Below, one piece after another: positions 1 through 5,708 of a stretch of DNA of 6,455 nucleotides. Position 1 is the first letter of the stretch. Each line of letters starts with the position of its first letter. A program made the translations under genes and the position numbers. Origin of the DNA: an uncultured Rhodospirillales bacterium (GTDB lineage: Bacteria > Pseudomonadota > Alphaproteobacteria > Acetobacterales > Acetobacteraceae); assembly GCA_903844785.1 (NCBI GenBank), contig CAIMVB010000354.1, positions 1 through 6,455 on the forward strand, given 5' to 3'. The notes under the pieces were generated by a model, which was not told where the DNA came from, ran no database searches, and saw only the letters and a list, made by a program, of their open reading frames with translations.

Positions 1-1
1 G

Positions 2-1186
2 GTGGATATCATCACCAAGCTGCCGGACCCGATCCTCCCTAATAAGATCGCTTCCGTCTTCATGATGTCGCGGAGCTGGTCCGAAAGGAACAACGCCGCG
101 CGGCCACAAAATACCCGCCAGCGGGAAGAAATGCACACGGTCCGCAATACCAATGGCACCGGCGCCTTCCGCCTGACCGCGCGGGAAGCCGATGTGCGCA
201 CGGTGATGACGCGCAATACCGATTGGTGGGGCTGGAAGGAAGAAACCAGCCGTGAGGCGAATGTGACGGAAATCATCTTCCGCCCGATTGCATCAGACGC
301 GACCCGCATCGCCGCCCTGCTTTCCGGTGAGGTTGATTTCGTGCTTGACCCGCCGCTGCAGGATTTGAACCGGCTGCGTCAGGCGCAGAATATCCGCGTG
401 CTGGAAGGCCCGGAAGTGCGCACCATCTTCCTTGCCATGGATGTGCATCGGGATGAATTGCTCTATTCCGATGTGAAGGGGCGCAATCCAATGAAGGATT
501 TGCGCGTACGCCAGGCGCTTTATCACGCGATTGATATTCAGGCGATCCATCGCACCACCATGCGCGGCCAATCCGCGGTGACAGGCACCTTCTTCCCTTC
601 CCAGGTCAATGGCTACGTGAAGGAAGAAGATGTGCGCCTGCCCTATGATGCGGCGCGGGCGCGGGCCTTGCTCGCGGAAGCGGGCTATCCCAATGGCTTT
701 GAGATCACGCTGGATTGTCCGAATAACCGCTACATCAATGATGAGCAGATTTGCCAGGCGATTGTGGCAATGTGGGCACGGGTTGGTGTGCGCGCGAAGT
801 TGAATGCCATGCCTTTGGCGCCCTTCTTTGCCAAGATCCAGCGTGACGACACATCAGTCTATCTGCTGGGCTGGGGCGTGCCGACCTTGGATGCGCTTTA
901 TTCCTTCCAATCCTTGGTGGCCACGCGTGGTGGCCAGCAGGGCGATGGCATCTGGAATTACGGGCGCTATTCCAACCCCCGCATGGATGAAATGATCCAG
1001 CGGATGAAGACCCAATCCGGTGAGCCGCGCATGGAAGCCATTCGCGAAGCGCTCCGCATCTACCGCGAAGATGTGCCGCATATTCCGCTGCACCATCAGA
1101 TGATCCCCTGGGCCATGCGGTCCAACCTGACCATTCCGCATATGGCCAATAACCAGCCCTATTTCCGCTGGGCCAAAATGAACTGA
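2..1186 (+). CDS. ABC transporter substrate-binding protein, family 5 (partial, 5' end outside window)
   Basis: This is the C-terminal 394 residues or so of a periplasmic solute-binding protein of the SBP_bac_5 (DppA/OppA/NikA-like) family. It captures a peptide-like or other small solute and delivers it to the permeases encoded just downstream. The reading frame is open to the window edge, so the GTG at position 2 is an internal valine codon and not a start. Family members usually have about 500-540 residues, so roughly 130 residues, including the signal peptide, are missing. Family-typical segments include NGTGAFRL and the following DVRTV near residues 51-68, RNTDWWG at about 71-77, the LLSGEVDFV region near 104-112, and LRVRQALYHAIDI near 167-179. 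ARALLAEAGYPNGFEITLD lies near 219-237. The protein ends normally with FRWAKMN and TGA. No frameshift is seen. The substrate is not predictable from this fragment. Confidence 0.93.
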   Translation: MDIITKLPDPILPNKIASVFMMSRSWSERNNAARPQNTRQREEMHTVRNTNGTGAFRLTAREADVRTVMTRNTDWWGWKEETSREANVTEIIFRPIASDATRIAALLSGEVDFVLDPPLQDLNRLRQAQNIRVLEGPEVRTIFLAMDVHRDELLYSDVKGRNPMKDLRVRQALYHAIDIQAIHRTTMRGQSAVTGTFFPSQVNGYVKEEDVRLPYDAARARALLAEAGYPNGFEITLDCPNNRYINDEQICQAIVAMWARVGVRAKLNAMPLAPFFAKIQRDDTSVYLLGWGVPTLDALYSFQSLVATRGGQQGDGIWNYGRYSNPRMDEMIQRMKTQSGEPRMEAIREALRIYREDVPHIPLHHQMIPWAMRSNLTIPHMANNQPYFRWAKMN

Positions 1187-1195
1187 CCCCCTGGC

Positions 1196-1218
1196 GCGGC
1201 GGGTCATGTGCCCGCCGC
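1196..1218 (+). promoter_or_regulatory. Intercistronic stem-loop between binding-protein and permease genes
   Basis: GCGGCGGG (1196-1203) pairs perfectly with CCCGCCGC (1211-1218), giving an 8-bp all-GC stem with a 7-base loop. It starts 9 bases after the stop codon of the binding-protein gene. No T-run follows, so it does not look like a full intrinsic terminator. In many binding-protein-dependent transport operons, hairpins at this place protect the upstream mRNA from 3' exonucleases or partly attenuate transcription, so that more binding protein than permease is made. That role is inferred here; the structure itself is read directly. Confidence 0.6.
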
Positions 1219-1227
1219 ACTTGATTT

Positions 1228-1231
1228 GGAG
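1228..1231 (+). promoter_or_regulatory. Ribosome binding site supporting a TTG start at 1241
   Basis: GGAG (within TTTGGAG) lies 9 bases upstream of the TTG at 1241. It decides the permease start. The in-frame GTG at 1208 lies in the loop of the GC hairpin, has only GC-hairpin sequence ahead of it, and would add 11 residues that permeases of this family do not normally have. Confidence 0.55.
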
Positions 1232-1240
1232 TTCTCCCCC

Positions 1241-2224
1241 TTGTTTGCCTTCATCATTTCCCGAATTTTACAGGCCCTGCCTGTAATGCTGACGGTCGCG
1301 CTGATTTCCTTCGCCATGTTCGCCTATGTGGGCGATCCGGTGGCGATCATGCTTGGGCAGGATTTCACCGAAGCGCAGCGTCAGGCGCTGGTGCAGGATT
1401 TGGGGCTGGATCAGCCCTTCTGGGTGCAATTTGGCACCTTCATCGGCAATGCCATCCAAGGCGAATTCGGGCTTTCTTATCGTCTGTCGCGCCCGGTTTC
1501 GGATCTTATTGCCGAACGCGCGCCGGCCACCCTTGAATTGGCCTTCTGCGCGGCGGCGGTGGCGCTGCTGATTGGCGTGCCCATGGGGGTTTATACCGGG
1601 CTTTATCGGCATTCCTGGCTTTCGCGCTTTTTCCTGACCTTCAGCCTGATTGGCGTATCACTGCCGGTGTTTTTGATTGGTATTTTGCTGATTTTGGTGT
1701 TTGCCGTTTGGCTTGGCGTGCTGCCTTCCTTCGGGCGCGGCGATACGGTGAAACTTGGCTGGTGGTCCACGGGTTTCCTGACCTGGACCGGTATCAAGGC
1801 GCTGGTGCTGCCTTCCATCACGCTGGGCCTTTTCCAATTGACCCTGATCATGCGGCTTGTGCGGGCCGAAATGCTGGAAGTGCTGCGCACGGATTACATC
1901 AAATTCGCCCGCGCCCGCGGCCTGCCCAATCGCGCCGTGCATTTCGGCCATGCGCTGAAGAATACGCTGGTACCGGTGATCACCATTGTCGGGTTGCAAT
2001 TGGGTGCGATCATCGCCTTCGCAATTGTGACGGAGACCGTCTTCCAATGGCCGGGTATGGGGTTGCTGTTCATTCAATCCGTCAATCAGGCGGATATTCC
2101 GGTCATGGCCGCCTATCTGCTGCTGATCTCGGCGCTTTTCGTCACCATCAATCTGATTGTTGACCTGCTTTATTACGCGGTGGATCCCAGGCTGCGGCTT
2201 GGGCGCGGGCAGGGGGCGCATTGA
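1241..2224 (+). CDS. ABC transporter permease, DppB/OppB type
   Basis: This inner-membrane permease of 327 residues (from TTG 1241) forms half of the translocation channel of the Dpp/Opp-type importer. From this start the protein begins MFAFIISRILQALPVM, the usual N-terminus of DppB-like proteins, with the first membrane helix at about residues 9-29 and the conserved GDP at 31-33. Further helices lie near residues 98-118, 132-160, 188-206, 245-265 and 285-307, giving six as in the family. The cytoplasmic EAA-type loop that contacts the ATPase starts at D218 (DYIKFARARGLPNRAV). The TETVFQWPGMG motif, typical of DppB, follows helix 5. An upstream in-frame GTG at 1208 would give 338 residues but is unlikely. 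The gene follows the binding-protein gene after 54 bases and ends 2 bases before the next start. Dpp, Opp, Gsi and Nik permeases are hard to separate by sequence alone, so no symbol is given. Confidence 0.93.
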   Translation: MFAFIISRILQALPVMLTVALISFAMFAYVGDPVAIMLGQDFTEAQRQALVQDLGLDQPFWVQFGTFIGNAIQGEFGLSYRLSRPVSDLIAERAPATLELAFCAAAVALLIGVPMGVYTGLYRHSWLSRFFLTFSLIGVSLPVFLIGILLILVFAVWLGVLPSFGRGDTVKLGWWSTGFLTWTGIKALVLPSITLGLFQLTLIMRLVRAEMLEVLRTDYIKFARARGLPNRAVHFGHALKNTLVPVITIVGLQLGAIIAFAIVTETVFQWPGMGLLFIQSVNQADIPVMAAYLLLISALFVTINLIVDLLYYAVDPRLRLGRGQGAH

Positions 2225-2226
2225 TC

Positions 2227-3141
2227 ATGACTGATACGCTCCGCCGGTTTTTTGATAGCGATGTCTGGTGGTCCTTCACCCGGTCCCCTATCACCATCAT
2301 TTCGGCCATTGTGGCGCTGATCTGCATCCTGGGCGCGGTATTCGCGCCTTGGATTGCGCCGCATAATCCCTTCGACCTCGCCTCGCTCAATCTGCTGGAT
2401 GCCTTCAAGCCGCCCGCCTGGACCGAGGAAGGGGAGCGTGCCTATCTGCTCGGCACCGATGATCAGGGGCGCGATGTGCTTTCCGCCATCATGTATGGCG
2501 CGCGGGTTTCGCTGCTGGTTGGGCTTTCCGCGACACTTTTCGCGACCACACTTGGCGTCACGCTTGGCCTATTGGCCGGGTATTTGGGCGGCAAGCTGGA
2601 TGCGCTGTTGATGCGCATTTGCGATGTGCAACTGACCTTTCCTTCCATCCTGGTGGCTTTGCTGATTGATGGCGTGGTGCGCGCCGCCCTGCCGCGGGAA
2701 GTGCATGACCAGATCGCGCTTTTCGTGGTGATTTTCGCCATCGGCATCAGCGAATGGCCGAAATTCGCCCGCACTGTGCGCGGTTCCACCATGGTGGAAC
2801 GCAATAAGGAATATGTGCAGGCGGCGCGCGTGATTGGTGTCTCCCCACCGCGCATCATGCTTTCCCACGTGCTGCCCAATGTGCTTGGGCCGGTTTTGGT
2901 GATTGCCACGCTCAATCTGGGGCTGGCGATATTGTCGGAAGCGACACTTTCCTTCCTCGGCGTCGGTGTGCCGGCAACCCAACCCTCGCTCGGTACGCTG
3001 ATCCGTATTGGCAATGACTTCCTGTTCAGCGGCGAATGGTGGATCACGATCTTCCCCGGCGTCACGCTGATTGCCATGGTGCTTTCCGTCAATCTTTTGG
3101 GCGATTGGCTACGCGACGCCCTCAATCCGAAGCTCCGCTAA
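2227..3141 (+). CDS. ABC transporter permease, DppC/OppC type
   Basis: This is the second inner-membrane permease (304 residues from ATG 2227) and the channel partner of the DppB-like protein. The N-terminal region contains an OppC_N-like helix at about residues 22-40, followed by a periplasmic stretch with LLGTDDQGRDVLSAIMYGAR, a hallmark of DppC/OppC proteins. Later helices carry VSLLVGLSATLF, TLGVTLGLLAGYLGG and LNLGLAILSEATLSFLGVG. The EAA loop that docks on an ATPase begins at E195 (EYVQAARVIGVSPPRIM). The C-terminus LLGDWLRDALNPKLR is also typical. A TTG at 2221 is in frame and would add two residues. ATG 2227 is preferred because an AGGGGG (2211-2216) lies 10 bases ahead of it, against only 4 bases ahead of the TTG. 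The last base of the stop is the first base of the next gene's ATG. Confidence 0.93.
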   Translation: MTDTLRRFFDSDVWWSFTRSPITIISAIVALICILGAVFAPWIAPHNPFDLASLNLLDAFKPPAWTEEGERAYLLGTDDQGRDVLSAIMYGARVSLLVGLSATLFATTLGVTLGLLAGYLGGKLDALLMRICDVQLTFPSILVALLIDGVVRAALPREVHDQIALFVVIFAIGISEWPKFARTVRGSTMVERNKEYVQAARVIGVSPPRIMLSHVLPNVLGPVLVIATLNLGLAILSEATLSFLGVGVPATQPSLGTLIRIGNDFLFSGEWWITIFPGVTLIAMVLSVNLLGDWLRDALNPKLR

Positions 3142-4130
3142 TGGCTGCTCAGAACCCCTTGCTTGAAGTGCGCCATTTGCGCGTGGAATTCCCAACGCGC
3201 CGCGGCACGCTGGTGGCACTTGATGATGTGTCCTTCACCATTTCCGCCGGAGAAGTGCTGGGCGTGGTCGGTGAATCAGGCGCCGGCAAATCCATGACTG
3301 GGGCCGCGATCATCGGCCTGCTGGAACCGCCCGGACGCATTGCCGCGGGTGAGATCCTTCTGGATGGAAGGCGCATTGATAATCTGCGCTATGAGGATAT
3401 GCGCCGCATTCGCGGCAAGGACATTGGCGCGATTTTTCAGGACCCGCTGACCACACTGAACCCGCTCTATACCGTGGGCCGGCAATTGGCCGAGACCATG
3501 ACAACCCATTTGCCGATTACGCCGGCCGAGGCACGCAAGCGCGCCATTGGCTGGCTTGATCTGGTGGGCATACCAGCGGCGGCGCAACGGATTGATTCCT
3601 ACCCGCATGAATTTTCAGGCGGCATGCGCCAGCGTGTGGTGATTGCGCTGGCCTTATGTGCCGAACCGCGCCTGATCGTGGCGGATGAACCGACCACGGC
3701 CTTGGATGTTTCCATCCAGGCGCAGATCATCGCGCTGTTGAAATCACTCGCCCGCGAAAAAGGCACGGCGATGATGCTGGTGACGCATGATATGGGCGTT
3801 ATCGCGGAAACCGCTGATCGCGTGGCCGTCATGTATGCCGGGCGCATCGCGGAAATCGGCCCGGTGCGCAATGTGGTGAAGCAGGCAATCCACCCCTATA
3901 CGGTCGGGCTGATGGGCTCCATCCCCCCCTTGGATCGGCGCGTGGAGCGCCTAGCGCAGATTGATGGCGCCATGCCGCGGCTTTCCGCCATTCCCAAAGG
4001 CTGCGCCTATAACCCGCGCTGCCCCAAGGCCTTCGCGCGCTGCACGGAAGACCGGCCGGATTTGCTGCCGGCGGGCGCCACGCAAGCCGCCTGCTGGCTT
4101 TACGCGGGGGAGGGCAAGACCAATGGCTGA
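3141..4130 (+). CDS. ABC transporter ATP-binding protein, DppD/OppD type
   Basis: This cytoplasmic ATPase (329 residues) hydrolyses ATP to power the importer, as one half of a DppD/DppF pair. Motifs in order are Walker A GESGAGKS (44-51), Q-loop glutamine Q100 in IFQDP, ABC signature FSGGMRQR (158-165), Walker B LIVADE (178-183), D-loop ALD (187-189) and switch histidine H216. The C-terminal oligopeptide-transporter domain (oligo_HPY) follows, with HPYT at 251-254 and four cysteines at 288, 294, 301 and 318. Such cysteines are reported to hold a [4Fe-4S] cluster in related Opp/Dpp ATPases. ATG 3141 was chosen because the family N-terminus LLEVRHLRVEF follows it at once. It overlaps the upstream stop in TAATG and has no clear Shine-Dalgarno sequence, which suggests translation by reinitiation. 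An in-frame start at 3036 would lie inside the permease gene. All catalytic residues are present. Confidence 0.95.
   Translation: MAAQNPLLEVRHLRVEFPTRRGTLVALDDVSFTISAGEVLGVVGESGAGKSMTGAAIIGLLEPPGRIAAGEILLDGRRIDNLRYEDMRRIRGKDIGAIFQDPLTTLNPLYTVGRQLAETMTTHLPITPAEARKRAIGWLDLVGIPAAAQRIDSYPHEFSGGMRQRVVIALALCAEPRLIVADEPTTALDVSIQAQIIALLKSLAREKGTAMMLVTHDMGVIAETADRVAVMYAGRIAEIGPVRNVVKQAIHPYTVGLMGSIPPLDRRVERLAQIDGAMPRLSAIPKGCAYNPRCPKAFARCTEDRPDLLPAGATQAACWLYAGEGKTNG
4107..4114 (+). promoter_or_regulatory. Strong ribosome binding site inside the DppD-like gene for the DppF-like gene
   Basis: GGGGAGGG contains GGAGG at 4109-4113, 9 bases ahead of ATG 4123. It lies within the last codons of the upstream ATPase gene and gives the second ATPase its own good initiation site despite the 8-base gene overlap. 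Confidence 0.6.
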
Positions 4131-5112
4131 TACCCCCATGCTGGAACTGCGCGATGCGGCGCGGTATTTCGATGTCTCCCGCCCCCTTTTACAGCGTGTG
4201 ATTGCGGGGGAAGGCAAGCGCCTGCTGCGCGCCGTGGATGGCGTGAGCCTTGCGGCAACAAGGGGCCGCACCCTGTCCTTGGTGGGAGAATCTGGCTGCG
4301 GCAAATCCACCGTGGCGCGGCTGGCGGTTGGCCTATATCGCCCGAGCGCCGGCCAGGTAATGTTTGATGGGCGAGATTTGGCCGAAGCCCGCGCCGCATC
4401 CGATCAGCGGCGACGGATGCAAATGATCTTCCAGGACCCTTACGCCTCGCTCAATCCGCGCTGGCGCGTCAGGGATATCATTGCCGAGCCCATTCGCGCC
4501 TTCGGGCTTTTGCCGGACCGTGCCGCGCAGGAAGCGCGGGTGGCGGAATTGCTGACGCAGGTAGGGCTATCGCCGCTGGATGGGCACAAATTCCCGCATG
4601 AATTTTCCGGCGGGCAGCGCCAGCGCATTTCGATTGCGCGGGCGCTGTCTTCCAACCCGGAATTTTTGGTTTGCGATGAACCGACCTCGGCACTTGATGT
4701 TTCGGTGCAGGCGCAAATCCTGAATTTGATGAAGGAATTGCAGTCCCGCATGGGGCTGACCTATCTGTTCATCAGCCATAACCTGGCCGTGGTGCGGCAG
4801 GTGAGTGACCAGATCGGTGTTATGTATCTGGGCCGCATCGCCGAATTGGCGCCGGCGGAAAGCCTGTTTCGCCGCCCGCGCCACCCCTATACCCGCGCGC
4901 TGATGGAAGCGATCCCGGATCTGGACATGACCGGGCGGGCGCGGATTCCGGTCGGCGGCGAGGTGCCAAGCCCAATCAACCCACCAACGGGCTGCGCCTT
5001 CCACCCCCGCTGCCCACTCGCCGGCCCGCGCTGCAAGGCGGAAAGGCCGGAATTGAAGCCAGCGGGGGATGCCATGGTGGCTTGCCACGCGGTGGAAGAA
5101 GGGCGGGATTAG
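4123..5112 (+). CDS. ABC transporter ATP-binding protein, DppF/OppF type
   Basis: This is the second cytoplasmic ATPase (329 residues), expected to pair with the DppD-like subunit. Motifs in order are Walker A GESGCGKS (55-62), Q-loop Q104 in IFQDPYASLNP, signature FSGGQRQR (161-168), Walker B FLVCDE (181-186), ALD (190-192) and switch histidine H219. HPYT follows at 254-257 and starts the C-terminal oligo_HPY domain. The N-terminus has the extra loop before the Walker A (ARYFDVSRPLLQRVIAGEGK, about 13-32) that distinguishes OppF/DppF from OppD/DppD. Cysteines 291, 297, 304 and 321 repeat the spacing of the partner ATPase, suggesting a [4Fe-4S] site. The ATG at 4123 overlaps the upstream stop by 8 bases (ATGGCTGA). 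The gene ends with TAG and closes the operon. Confidence 0.95.
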   Translation: MADTPMLELRDAARYFDVSRPLLQRVIAGEGKRLLRAVDGVSLAATRGRTLSLVGESGCGKSTVARLAVGLYRPSAGQVMFDGRDLAEARAASDQRRRMQMIFQDPYASLNPRWRVRDIIAEPIRAFGLLPDRAAQEARVAELLTQVGLSPLDGHKFPHEFSGGQRQRISIARALSSNPEFLVCDEPTSALDVSVQAQILNLMKELQSRMGLTYLFISHNLAVVRQVSDQIGVMYLGRIAELAPAESLFRRPRHPYTRALMEAIPDLDMTGRARIPVGGEVPSPINPPTGCAFHPRCPLAGPRCKAERPELKPAGDAMVACHAVEEGRD

Positions 5113-5118
5113 GGGGCG

Positions 5119-5142
5119 GGGGGTTGTGCGCTGAAGACCCCC
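5119..5142 (+). terminator. Weak hairpin after the transporter operon, possible terminator
   Basis: GGGGGT (5119-5124) pairs with ACCCCC (5137-5142), with one further G-U pair inside and a loop of about 10 bases. It sits a few bases after the last stop codon of the operon, where a terminator would be expected. No T-run follows and the stem is short, so it may be a Rho-dependent stop point, an mRNA end stabiliser, or chance in G-rich sequence. Confidence 0.25.
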
Positions 5143-5174
5143 AAGTGAAGTTTGAGTGGCGCTCATGGCTATCA

Positions 5175-5204
5175 ATGAAGTGGTAGTAAATCCTCCCTTA
5201 TAAA
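5175..5204 (+). promoter_or_regulatory. Possible sigma70-type promoter for the small membrane protein gene
   Basis: A TATAAA (5199-5204) matches the -10 consensus at five of six bases. It lies 18 bases after ATGAAG (5175-5180), a poor -35 with three of six matches. The stretch is clearly more AT-rich than the surrounding genes. Transcription would begin near 5211, leaving a leader of about 24 bases. This is a pattern match only. Confidence 0.28.
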
Positions 5205-5232
5205 ATCGCTGATACTGAAACGGGCGATTTTA
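5201..5232. repeat. Perfect 9-bp inverted repeat before the small membrane protein gene
   Basis: TAAAATCGC (5201-5209) and GCGATTTTA (5224-5232) are exact reverse complements separated by 14 bases. The left arm overlaps the candidate -10 element and the right arm ends 2 bases before the ATG at 5235. As DNA it could be an operator for a dimeric regulator. As RNA it could form a hairpin that covers the start region of the message. It could also act as a weak terminator for the operon upstream, since the right arm ends in TTTT. The repeat is read directly; the roles are inferred. Confidence 0.5.
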
Positions 5233-5234
5233 CG

Positions 5235-5708
5235 ATGGGCTTTCGTCTATTTTCCGGCGCGGTGCTCGCCGTTGTCTTATTTTCCGCCATGCGCGCAGCG
5301 GGGTTGAAGGCAGACAGCGCATTTGTAGTCTCGCTGGTGCCGCTGATTTCCGGCGTGATCAATGTGTTGACGGGCCCGATCTTCACGAGCAGCGCCTTAG
5401 CAGGCGTCTTTTTCCTTATCCTTCCCTTGCTGCCCGTGGGCGCGCGGCTGGGTGAAAATGTCGCGACTGTGCTGGGTAGTGTGACGGGGGAGTTGAAATC
5501 CAGCGCGGCCCAACATGTAACTCCTGCCACCAGCGCCTCATCCCAATTAGCCAGCCAATTGAGCGAGATCGAAGGCGCTTGCAATTCGGGCGCATTGGCG
5601 CCTTCCGCTTGTGGCGAAGCGAAGCGCCAGGCCATTCAGCAATTCTCGCATTCTATCGGCCTTGGTGAGAGCCCCGCACCACACCCCGCAATCGATCGGG
5701 ACCTATAA
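5235..5708 (+). CDS. Hypothetical small membrane protein, three predicted hydrophobic segments
   Basis: I do not recognise this 157-residue protein. It has hydrophobic segments at about residues 5-19, 29-47 and 53-69, with R20 and K25 between the first two, so it is probably an inner-membrane protein. If the first segment is instead a signal peptide, two helices remain. Residues 72-105 are polar and rich in Ser, Ala and Thr. A C-terminal segment (about 105-137) reads LASQLSEIEGACNSGAL, then APSACGEAKRQAIQQF. Its S-G-A-L turn between two likely helices loosely resembles the SHOCT domain found at the end of many bacterial membrane proteins, with two cysteines (116 and 126) as an unusual trait. 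ATG 5235 is the first start after an in-frame TAA at 5187, and no Shine-Dalgarno sequence precedes it. The stop overlaps that of the convergent methyltransferase gene. The open frame is long enough and the protein ordered enough to be a real gene, but expression is unproven. Confidence 0.6.
   Translation: MGFRLFSGAVLAVVLFSAMRAAGLKADSAFVVSLVPLISGVINVLTGPIFTSSALAGVFFLILPLLPVGARLGENVATVLGSVTGELKSSAAQHVTPATSASSQLASQLSEIEGACNSGALAPSACGEAKRQAIQQFSHSIGLGESPAPHPAIDRDL

Noticed and set aside
2..4. GTG at the window edge as the start of the binding protein
   Set aside because: The protein begins in the middle of a conserved domain with no signal peptide, so this is an internal codon of a truncated gene.
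735..1220. Long minus-strand open frame opposite the binding-protein gene
   Set aside because: Its composition (rich in Arg, Ala, Trp, His) is that of a shadow frame in GC-rich coding DNA, and the plus-strand protein is clearly a family member throughout.
2463..3125. Long minus-strand open frame (220 residues) opposite the DppC-like gene
   Set aside because: It is Ser/Thr/Arg-rich with no recognisable domain, and arises from the codon pattern of the permease gene on the other strand.
4567..5175. Minus-strand open frame (202 residues) opposite the DppF-like gene
   Set aside because: It has no family features and lies opposite an intact ATPase with all motifs.
5165..5203. Twelve-codon open frame (MAINEVVVNPPL) in the gap after the transporter operon
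   Set aside because: It has no good ribosome binding site, and an ORF this short is expected by chance. It has no run of regulatory codons as in a known attenuator peptide, and its stop falls in the inverted repeat, so I treat it as chance.
5198..5635. Minus-strand open frame (145 residues) opposite the small membrane protein gene
   Set aside because: I considered it as the true gene here. Its translation lacks clear membrane segments or ordered motifs, while the plus-strand frame gives clean hydrophobic helices and a polar tail. The plus strand is preferred, though not proven.
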